Source of the DNA: Pyrinomonadaceae bacterium
GTDB taxonomy: Bacteria; Acidobacteriota; Blastocatellia; Pyrinomonadales; Pyrinomonadaceae
Direction: 5' to 3'
NCBI GenBank assembly: GCA_025929655.1
Contig: JAICPV010000015.1
Span: 1-14,151, forward strand
DNA length: 14,151 nt
Shown: positions 1-7,300 of the stretch, piece after piece
Layout: every line of letters starts with the position of its first letter
Numbering within the stretch: position 1 is the stretch's first letter
Program-made: the position numbers and the translations under genes
Notes under the pieces: model-generated
What the model was told of the DNA's origin: nothing
The model's input: only the letters and a program-made list of their open reading frames with translations
The model's database searches: none

Positions 1-1
1 C

Positions 2-1879
2 GATCATTTCGATGTAGCGCTCTCGATCGGCGTACAGCCGATGGTACGGTCGGACGCGGCCTGTTCGGGCGTGATGTTCACGCTTGATACCGAAAGCGGT
101 TTCCGCGAGGCTGTGGTGATCAACGGTGCCTGGGGTTTGGGTGAGGCGGTCGTGCAGGGAATGGCAACGCCGGACGAATGGATCGTCTTCAAACCGACTT
201 TGAAACTGGGTTTCCGTCCGATCGTCACACGCAAGCTCGGCGTCAAGGAGGTGAAGATGGTATTCGCCGACGGCGGGACAGGGACGCAAGTGCGCGACGT
301 GGTCGAAACGCAGCGAAACCGTTTCTGTCTTGCAGGATTTGAAGTTTTGAAACTCGCGACCTGGGCGTGCGCGATCGAGGACCATTATTCAAAATTGGCC
401 GGCAAGCACCAGCCGATGGACATCGAATGGGCGAAAGACGGGATCACCGGCGAACTTTACATTCTGCAGGCGCGGCCGGAGACGGTACACGCGCAAAATG
501 AGACGAATTTCATTGAGACGTACGAGCTAACCGGCAATCACGGAGCGCCATTGAGTTCCGGCGTTGCAGTCGGGCAAAAGATCGGAAGTGGTACGGCGCA
601 CGTACTGCTCGATCCCGCGAAACTGAACACATTCAAACAGGGTGAAATACTTGTTACCACGATGACCGATCCGGCGTGGGAGCCGATAATGAAACGCGCG
701 TCGGCAATCGTGACCGAACGCGGCGGCCGCACGTGCCACAGCGCGATCATCTCACGCGAGCTCGGCATTCCGTGCATTGTGGGGACCGGCGACGCAACGG
801 AAAAAGTCCGAAGTGGAACCGATGTCACGGTTTCCTGCGCCGAAGGCGACATCGGCAACGTCTATTACGGCAGCGTCGATTTTAAGGTGACAAAGCTCGA
901 GATCTCCGACACGGAACGGCCGAAGACGCACGTCATGATGAATGTCGGCGACCCCGACCACGCCTTTGCGGTTTCGCGAATGCCGAATGACGGCGTCGGC
1001 CTGGCACGTCTCGAGTTCATTATCAACAATCACATCGGAATTCATCCGATGGCGCTGGTGAACTATCCTCGCCTCAAAGACCGAGATGTGGTGAAAACGA
1101 TCGCTGCCAGAATCCTGGAAGAAGACCCGAAAGAGTTTTTCGTGCGATCGTTGTCAGAAGGCGTCGGCCGGATCGCCGCGGCATTTTATCCGAAGCCGGT
1201 CATCGTCCGGATGTCGGATTTCAAATCGAATGAATACGCGATGCTTATAGGCGGCAGCGAATTTGAGCCGCATGAGGAAAATCCAATGATCGGCTTCCGC
1301 GGGGCTTCGCGATATTACGACGACCGTTATAAACCCGGTTTCCGCTTGGAATGTCTGGCATTGCAACGCTGTCGAGAGGACATGGGCCTGATCAACATTA
1401 AGCCGATGATCCCGTTCTGCCGTACCGTCGAAGAAGGCGAAAAAGTGATCGCATTGATGGCCGAATTCGGTCTCGTCCAGGGAGAAAACGAACTCGAGAT
1501 CTACGCAATGTGCGAGCTGCCGGCGAATGTCGTATTCGCGGATGAGTTCTTAAAAGTGTTCGACGGCTATTCGATCGGTTCTAACGACCTGACGCAGCTT
1601 GCGTTGGGATTGGACCGCGATTCCGAAATGGTCGCGCATCTTTTCGACGAGCGCAACGGAGCTGTCGAAAAGATGGTCGCGATGGCGATCGATGCCGCCA
1701 TTAGAAGCGGCAAAAAGATCGGGATCTGCGGACAGGCGCCCTCGGATTATCCGGAGTTTGCTGAGTTTCTTGTTCGCCGCGGCATCAACTCGATCTCGTT
1801 GAACCCGGACACCGTGATCCAGACCACGCAGCACATCCTCGAAACCGAAAAAGCGCTCAACCAAAGCGCGGCGATGTAG
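2..1879 (+). CDS. ppsA: Phosphoenolpyruvate synthase, 5'-truncated
   Basis: PEP synthase (pyruvate, water dikinase) converts pyruvate + ATP + water to PEP + AMP + phosphate in the cytoplasm and feeds gluconeogenesis. The frame is open from the window edge (it reads DHFDVALSIGVQPMVRSD across the first ATG at 41), so the true start lies upstream. About 625 codons remain, against roughly 790 in the E. coli enzyme, so some 165-170 N-terminal residues are missing. What remains is the end of the ATP-grasp (PPDK N) domain with GAWGLGEAVVQG and MDIEWAKDG, and the swivelling phosphohistidine domain with TERGGRTCH, whose phospho-accepting His codon is 737-739. The C-terminal PEP/pyruvate TIM barrel follows, with VRMSDFKSNEY, GSNDLTQLALGLDRDS and GICGQAPSD (catalytic Cys codon 1727-1729). 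All landmarks expected of an active enzyme are present. Only one base separates its stop from the next ATG, suggesting a shared operon. Confidence 0.97.
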   Translation, partial: DHFDVALSIGVQPMVRSDAACSGVMFTLDTESGFREAVVINGAWGLGEAVVQGMATPDEWIVFKPTLKLGFRPIVTRKLGVKEVKMVFADGGTGTQVRDVVETQRNRFCLAGFEVLKLATWACAIEDHYSKLAGKHQPMDIEWAKDGITGELYILQARPETVHAQNETNFIETYELTGNHGAPLSSGVAVGQKIGSGTAHVLLDPAKLNTFKQGEILVTTMTDPAWEPIMKRASAIVTERGGRTCHSAIISRELGIPCIVGTGDATEKVRSGTDVTVSCAEGDIGNVYYGSVDFKVTKLEISDTERPKTHVMMNVGDPDHAFAVSRMPNDGVGLARLEFIINNHIGIHPMALVNYPRLKDRDVVKTIAARILEEDPKEFFVRSLSEGVGRIAAAFYPKPVIVRMSDFKSNEYAMLIGGSEFEPHEENPMIGFRGASRYYDDRYKPGFRLECLALQRCREDMGLINIKPMIPFCRTVEEGEKVIALMAEFGLVQGENELEIYAMCELPANVVFADEFLKVFDGYSIGSNDLTQLALGLDRDSEMVAHLFDERNGAVEKMVAMAIDAAIRSGKKIGICGQAPSDYPEFAEFLVRRGINSISLNPDTVIQTTQHILETEKALNQSAAM

Positions 1880-1880
1880 T

Positions 1881-2414
1881 ATGTCCGAACCCGCCGGAAA
1901 TTATTCCTCGATAGAAATACGAGCCAGACTTCATTCGCAGGCATTGCGTGTGTGGGCGATCATTCTTGCCATAACGGCGGTTTGGTTGATAACTATCGTT
2001 TCGCCGCCTCTGCTAATCAATTCGGGCATCTCCGCGATACCGGTCTATTCGTTCTTCGGCTACATCTGCCATCAAATTCCCGAAAGGTCATTTCACATGA
2101 TCGATCACCAGTTTGCAGTTTGCTCCCGTTGTTTTGGCGTGTATTTCGGGCTGCTTGCTGGTGTTGCGACTTATCCGCTTTTGCGAACGCTAGATTCTGT
2201 CGAACCGCTGCCGCGTTTCTGGCTTTTCCTTTCGATGGTTCCGATATCGATCGACTGGTCGCTCGGTGTGTTGGGGATCTGGGAAAATAATCACCTTTCC
2301 CGGTTCATTACCGGCCTGATCCTCGGCGTCGGCTGTGCGGTTTTCATCATTCCGGCATTGGTGGAGATCGCGAGAAATCTAAGCCGCAAAAGCCCCGCCT
2401 TCGGGGACAGCTAG
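1881..2414 (+). CDS. DUF2085 family integral membrane protein
   Basis: A 177-aa polytopic membrane protein of unknown function. I recognise the DUF2085 signature CHQIPERSF...HQFAVCSRCFGVYFG, with Cys63, Cys81 and Cys84 (a CxxC pair plus one Cys), which could bind a metal or form a redox site; that role is a guess. Hydrophobic segments lie at about residues 23-48, 83-102, 111-135 and 140-163, giving about four helices. The conserved Cys/His segment sits between the first and second. The ATG is one base after the ppsA stop and has no clear Shine-Dalgarno of its own, so translation is probably coupled to ppsA. A functional link to PEP synthase is not evident from the sequence. Confidence 0.88.
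   Translation: MSEPAGNYSSIEIRARLHSQALRVWAIILAITAVWLITIVSPPLLINSGISAIPVYSFFGYICHQIPERSFHMIDHQFAVCSRCFGVYFGLLAGVATYPLLRTLDSVEPLPRFWLFLSMVPISIDWSLGVLGIWENNHLSRFITGLILGVGCAVFIIPALVEIARNLSRKSPAFGDS
2393..2406 (+). terminator. Small GC-rich hairpin at the end of the DUF2085 gene
   Basis: CCCCG-CCTT-CGGGG forms a 5-bp all-GC stem with a 4-nt loop overlapping the last codons of the membrane-protein gene. No T-run follows it, so it is at best part of an operon-end structure together with the larger inverted repeat just downstream. Confidence 0.25.
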
Positions 2415-2500
2415 TTTCGTCGTTCTACCTTTTGCGCTCTTTGCGACTTAGCGTGAAAACCGGTCTTTTTTCACGCAAAGTCGCAAAGAGCGCGACGAAA
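2415..2500. repeat. Long inverted repeat (hairpin element) in the intergenic region
   Basis: Positions 2434-2459 pair with 2468-2493: a 26-bp stem with a single A/A mismatch and an 8-nt loop (2460-2467). An outer TTTCGTC (2415-2421) pairs again with GACGAAA (2494-2500), leaving an unpaired left-side bulge at 2422-2433. The arms contain CTTTGCGACTT and TTCACGC. From memory, related 'CTTTGCG...GCGTGAA' palindromes are dispersed through intergenic regions of several bacterial phyla. Here it could be a REP-like mobile palindrome, a bidirectional terminator for the ppsA-DUF2085 operon, or both. There is no T-run after the right arm and no clear target-site duplication. The rest of the gap to 2575 shows only a weak promoter-like TTGACT (2528) ... 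CAGAAT (2551). Confidence 0.85.
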
Positions 2501-2575
2501 ATGCAGAGAGTCCCAACAGAACATTCGTTGACTATAGATCGTAGAAGTATCAGAATTAAAAGCGCACGTTGATTT

Positions 2576-2854
2576 ATGGGATTTACTAAAGAAAGTGCGG
2601 TCGATGCGGCGAAAAATGATCTCGCCAAGCGGCTCAAACTGAATCCAGAGGACATCCGAGTATCGGGAACGTCAGATGAGGACTTTCCGGATATGTCGCT
2701 CGGTGCAGCGGAGAACGGGGAGATGTCGGCACAGATGATCTCCAGCGGTTGGAAGATCAATTTGGACGCCGGCGGGAAAAATTACGAGTATCGCGGAGAC
2801 AAGTACCAGCTTCGTCTGAAGGATTTCGAAGGTAAGAATTATAAGGTCGGATAG
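2576..2854 (+). CDS. Small hypothetical protein (92 aa)
   Basis: A short soluble protein with no signal peptide and no membrane segment. It starts with an amphipathic helix-like stretch (ESAVDAAKNDLAKRLKL), followed by a beta-rich part with FPDMSLG (about residues 37-43), SAQMISSGWKI and KNYEYRGDKYQLRL. From memory this resembles a small domain found in many uncharacterised bacterial proteins, of the pattern 'A..DLA.RL ... WPD.SLG.P..G ... Q...PG..I.L...G..YEYH', with Phe replacing the usual Trp and Ala replacing a Cys. I do not know its function. An in-frame TGA at 2570-2572 fixes the upstream limit. The ATG at 2576 has no good Shine-Dalgarno, so initiation may be leaderless or weak. The subtilase gene starts 43 bases downstream on the same strand and may be co-transcribed. 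Confidence 0.75.
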   Translation: MGFTKESAVDAAKNDLAKRLKLNPEDIRVSGTSDEDFPDMSLGAAENGEMSAQMISSGWKINLDAGGKNYEYRGDKYQLRLKDFEGKNYKVG

Positions 2855-2886
2855 CCGACAGGAATTCCTCGTTCCAAATAAGATTC

Positions 2887-2891
2887 GGGAG
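2887..2891 (+). promoter_or_regulatory. Ribosome binding site deciding the subtilase start
   Basis: GGGAG lies 6 nt before the ATG at 2898 but directly abuts an in-frame TTG at 2892. The spacing favours ATG 2898 as the true start. Confidence 0.6.
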
Positions 2892-2897
2892 TTGAAT

Positions 2898-4322
2898 ATG
2901 AATCGCAGTAATTTTTGGGTAAGGCTTACGATAGTGGCGATCGTTGTTACATTTGCGGCCGTCATCGGACAGCTTGAGCGTTGGCGAACGTCGCTTCGGC
3001 CGGCGGTGCAGAGGACGTCGAATCTGCATAAGCCGCCCCGCAAGCCGAAACGGCCCAGGATCGAAAGTGAGGCGGAAGTGCTCGTGCGTTTTAAAGATGG
3101 CGTCAGCTTAAACTCGATTCGCGTCCTCGCCGCGCGGCACAACGACCGGGTCGAGGATGAGATCGAGTCTGTGAACGGGCTCGTCGCGATCGACGATCTT
3201 GATGATGCCGATGCGGCGACGGTCGCGGAACAGTATGCCGCGATGAACGACCAGGTTTTATATGCCGAGCCCAATTTCGAGATCCGCCTCGAACCGCAGC
3301 CGAACGATCTCTCAAGGCGCGATCTGGTTCACCGCGAGCCGGGAATATCGATCCCGAACGACCCTCAATTTGGCGAACAGTGGGCGTTGAATAACCGCGG
3401 ACAGGACGGCGGCAAGGACCGAGCGGACATTGATGCGTTGAAGGCCTGGGGTATCTCGCAGGGAAGTAATAAAGTCGTTGTGGCTGTCTTGGATAGCGGC
3501 GTCGATTACACGCATAAAGACCTCGTCGCGAATATGTGGATGCGGCCGGAAACTGTCCCGCAGTACACGGATGACGAGCTTGGATCTTTCGACGATCTTC
3601 GCGGCTACGATGCCGACGCCAACATCGCTGACCCGATGGACGACAATGGCCACGGTACGCACTGCGCGGGCGTCATCGGTGCCGAAGGTGATAACGGTGA
3701 AGGGATCGCCGGTATCAACTGGCATGTACAGATCATGCCGCTGAAGTTTCTCGGCAAAGGCGGGTTCGGCTCGACCAAGAACGCTATCGAAGCGATCAAT
3801 TATGCCATCGAACGCAAGAGCAAGGGTGTGAACGTCCGTGTGATCAGCGCCAGCTGGGGCTCGACCTCACGTTCGAAGGCGTTGGAAGACGCGATCCGTG
3901 CTGCCGGAGACGCAGGTATCCTATTTGTCGCTGCCGCCGGTAACAATGGGACCGACAACGACCGCCGTCCGCATTACCCGTCGAATTATGATCTTCCGAA
4001 CGTGATCAGCGTTGCTGCTCTCGACCGTGCAGACCAGCTTGCATCGTTTTCGAATTTTGGTGTCAAAACGGTGCATATCGCGGCACCCGGAAAAGACATT
4101 CTTTCCACCTGGCTGAATGACGATTACCGCGGTGCGTCCGGAACTTCGATGGCGACGCCGCATGTTTCGGGAGTTGCAGCTTTAATTCTGTCGAAGTCAC
4201 CGAATTTATCGGTTGCGAAGCTTCGGGAAAAAATGCTCGGATCGGTGGATAAATTGCCCCATCTACAAGGACTCACAGTGTCCGGTGGAAGGCTAAATGC
4301 CGCAAAGGCGTTAGGCAAATAA
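2898..4322 (+). CDS. Subtilisin-like serine peptidase (family S8), exported or membrane-anchored
   Basis: A 474-aa subtilase. Residues 7-25 (WVRLTIVAIVVTFAAVIG) form a signal or anchor helix; no clean signal-peptidase site is seen, so membrane anchoring is possible. Residues ~55-130 (AEVLVRFKDG...VLYAEPNFEI) look like the short propeptide/inhibitor domain of thermitase/fervidolysin-like enzymes. The catalytic domain follows with the full triad: Asp199 (VAVLDSGVDYTHKDL), His252 (DNGHGTHCAGVIG) and Ser417 (GASGTSMATPHVSG). It also has the oxyanion Asn of AAAGNNG. Nothing follows the catalytic domain beyond ~50 residues, so this is a compact protease, unlike the giant subtilase at the right end of the window. 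It likely degrades or matures extracytoplasmic proteins; the substrate is unknown. Start chosen at ATG 2898 by Shine-Dalgarno spacing; an in-frame TTG lies two codons upstream. Confidence 0.93.
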   Translation: MNRSNFWVRLTIVAIVVTFAAVIGQLERWRTSLRPAVQRTSNLHKPPRKPKRPRIESEAEVLVRFKDGVSLNSIRVLAARHNDRVEDEIESVNGLVAIDDLDDADAATVAEQYAAMNDQVLYAEPNFEIRLEPQPNDLSRRDLVHREPGISIPNDPQFGEQWALNNRGQDGGKDRADIDALKAWGISQGSNKVVVAVLDSGVDYTHKDLVANMWMRPETVPQYTDDELGSFDDLRGYDADANIADPMDDNGHGTHCAGVIGAEGDNGEGIAGINWHVQIMPLKFLGKGGFGSTKNAIEAINYAIERKSKGVNVRVISASWGSTSRSKALEDAIRAAGDAGILFVAAAGNNGTDNDRRPHYPSNYDLPNVISVAALDRADQLASFSNFGVKTVHIAAPGKDILSTWLNDDYRGASGTSMATPHVSGVAALILSKSPNLSVAKLREKMLGSVDKLPHLQGLTVSGGRLNAAKALGK

Positions 4323-4344
4323 GTTCAATCCAGTGAAATTGAAA

Positions 4345-4369
4345 AAGGCCCGTTGACGAATCGGGCCTT
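4345..4369. terminator. Bidirectional intrinsic terminator between convergent genes
   Basis: AAGGCCCG (4345-4352) pairs perfectly with CGGGCCTT (4362-4369) around a 9-nt loop. Read on the - strand the stem is followed by a T-run (from the run of A at 4342-4346); on the + strand it is followed by ATTACTTTT. It sits between the + strand subtilase stop (4322) and the - strand regulator stop (4372-4374), so it can serve both. Confidence 0.85.
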
Positions 4370-4371
4370 GA

Positions 4372-7300
4372 TTACTTTTGTCGGTGGTTAGTGATCAGAA
4401 TGGCGTCGTGTGTCGGATAGCCGCGCGCGAGGTACAGTCGAGTACCATCCGGCGAAAAGGCATAGCGGTATATGATCCCGCTGGTAAAATTCGTTAATTT
4501 TGTCGGTTTGCCTTTATTGAGCGGATAGGACCAGATATTCGAAAATCCGTTCTCGTTCACGATCACCCCCAAAGCATTGCCGCCGGGGAGCCAACCGATC
4601 CCGTAGTTCGACGTTACATGCGGCGGAAGTTTGGATCGTTCGATCTCGGTGCCGTCCGTCGCAACTACCACCACTTCTTCCGAAGCCGTTACGCAGGTGA
4701 TTTTCTTCCCGTCAGGGGCGAAAAGAGGACGTGAGCATTCGAAATCGACGAGCTGTCTCGGTTCGCCGCCTTCGCTTGGAACGGCCATCAATCGATGTTG
4801 ATAATAGCCGGCAATATGGGTCGCCGAAGCGTAGACAATCGTGTTGCCGTCGGGCGAAATGTCCGAGTCCACCTCTTGATCGTTGCCAAACGTCAATTGC
4901 CGTAGATTGTTCCCGTCCAGGTCGCTCCTGAAAAGATGGCTGCCTCCATTGATCAACGCAGAGAACACCAAATGCTTTCCGTTCGGATCGGCCCTCGATT
5001 CTTCCAAAGCGCCGAATTCGTTTGCCACCTGTTTTGCATCGGAACCTTCGCCGCTTGCAACCCACATTCTAAGGTCGTCGCCGGATCTGTTTATGTAGAC
5101 GATTCGGCCATCGGCAAGTGCATTCAATCCGGCCCGGCCGTCTGCGGACCCGCGCGTGATCTGGTAAGCGGTCTTCTCGTCGCCGTTCGCGCTCATCGAC
5201 CATATTTGCGACAAACGGTTGGTCGGTACGGCGAGTATCCCGCCGCTCTTTGTTGTTCCGAGGCTTGAAGGGTCGTATCGGCTCCCATCCGTTGAAATGC
5301 GATGCGACCTACCATCGGGATAAGAAATAAAATAGACGTTATCACGGCGTGTCGAAAGAGTTTCGTTTGCCCGCGTGCCGATCATCGCCAGCCCCTTGCC
5401 ATCGGCGCTCCATGCCAATCTATAGTATGTGCCCCAGTCTTCGGACGAGAGCTCGCGGACACTGCCATTTGCGACGTCGGCCAACAAGATCCTACCGGAA
5501 ACAGCCTTTGAGTCCGGTTGGGTCGTATTTCCAGCGATCGCTATAGAATTACCGTCCGGCGACCATGCAGGTATTCCGAGGGAGGACGGGGATCGTCGCG
5601 AAAAAAGGACTCGTTCGGTTTTGCCGTCGATACTCGCGATCACGACCGACCATTCAGTCGCATCTTTAGAGATCCTCGTGAAGGCCATTTCCTTTCCGTC
5701 CGGCGAAAACGTTACCGGACTATGGACCATTTCCATTACTCGAACCGGTGGCCCGCTGATCGAAGGAACCCGTATCAGCCATCTGCTTTCGCCCTTTTTA
5801 TCCGCGGTGACGATATAGACGTACCGCCCGTCGTTCGAGAACGTCAGGTATTCATAGTTATCCCTATCGGACGAAATGAGCTCCAGGCGGTTCGATTGGC
5901 CGACCTGCTGGACAAACACGCGCTCGACCGTGCCGTCCGTTTCGGTGTAAGCAAAAAGGTCGCCGTCCGGTGCGACCGTGGCCCCGAACGGCCGCGCCCC
6001 ATCGGTTAGTTTTATGACCGATACTTCGCTGAAACTGTTCGCCGATGAGGTGGAGTCGCTGCCTCGAAAAACAACGAACGCCACTATTCCGATCAGCGCG
6101 ATCGCCAAACCGATCGCGGCAAATCCGAGCCGTGAAATCCCAGGTACCGACACACGCTCCGGTTCATATTTTCGTACTGTGGGCTCCGGTTCGGCTGATC
6201 TGCGGCGATCTACCAACTTCAAAACGTTGCCATGGCGCTCGACAACGATACTCTCGCCGTGAATCTGGGTAGCGGACTCGGGCTGTTTGATGATCGATTC
6301 GGCGGCAGGCTTAGGCACAAACGTACTATCGAGCGCCAGCGATATCGCTTCCTTAAAGCCGATTTCGCGGCCCTTTGAAAAATTGGCGTTGAACGGATCC
6401 GCCCCAATCGATTCGCGAACGAGCATGACCGATTGTTCATACGGGACCTGGTCGGCAGGTTCGAGGAGCAGGTTATTTGAATGGCGTCCGGCATCGGCAG
6501 CGCCGAATATGAGACAGGCGCGTTCCGGATCGTTCAAGGCCCAATATGAGCCCGCGATCCCTTCCAGGCAGTAAAGTGTGCCGTTCATGTCTTCCATTTC
6601 GGAGCTGATCTCCAGGCCCTGCCGATAGAACGTTCCTGCTGATTCGCGGTCGTTCTGCATCAGCGCCGTCGCCCCAAGATTTATCAGACATGTTGTTTGC
6701 CGGACGCGATCACCTGCTTCCCGGTTAAATCCGAGGGCCCGCCCGTAGAATTTTGCTGCTTGTGTATAATCGCCCTTCGTACGGCTCAATTCGCCAAGGC
6801 CGTTATTCAGGAGCGCAAGGATCTGAATGTCTCCCAGCTCTTCAGCCTGCTTGAGGCCTCTATGAAACATACGCTCGGCTTTGGGAAAGTCGCCGACGTC
6901 GAGAGCCAGGAATCCCAGCTGATTCAACGAAAGCGCACCGGTTCGAACATCGCCGGTGGACGTGGCAAGTCTTACACCTTCTTCCGCGTACGCGCGTGAA
7001 CGCGCGGAATCTCCAGCCAGCCTATGCAGGAACGTCGCGCCGGTGAGCATTTTGGCCCGAGTTTTCGGGCCCGCGTCCGGCATGGAAAGGAAAGAGTCAA
7101 GCTGCTCGCAGGCTTCGCGAATATGGCCGTGAAGCCACCAGAAACGCCAGATCGAGCCCGACAGCCGCTGTCCAGTCGAAGGGTCGTGCTCCGCCGACCA
7201 TTCGAGGGCCGTACGCAGGTTGTCGTGTTCGGTTTCCAGCCGATCAAGCCAATCGGAAGAGCGCGCGGCGAGCAGTTTCGGCTCGGCATCTTCACCTAGA

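Noticed and set aside
1721..1741. GQAPSD in PEP synthase instead of the GQGPSD of the E. coli enzyme
   Set aside because: The catalytic Cys and surrounding residues are intact, and I recall Ala at this position in many bacterial PEP synthases, so it is not a sign of inactivation.
2862..2871. Palindrome AGGAATTCCT in the 43-base gap before the compact subtilase
   Set aside because: It is a short 10-bp palindrome without a spacer or flanking promoter elements and is expected by chance in several kilobases.
2672..3274. A 200-aa open frame on the - strand
   Set aside because: It overlaps the small protein and the subtilase propeptide on the other strand, has low-complexity Ser/Arg composition and shows no recognisable motif. 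It is a shadow of the real genes.
5429..6009. Two + strand open frames of 129 and 163 aa inside the regulator gene
   Set aside because: They lie opposite the propeller-coding region, are Arg-rich and lack motifs and ribosome binding sites, while the - strand frame encodes clear repeated blades.
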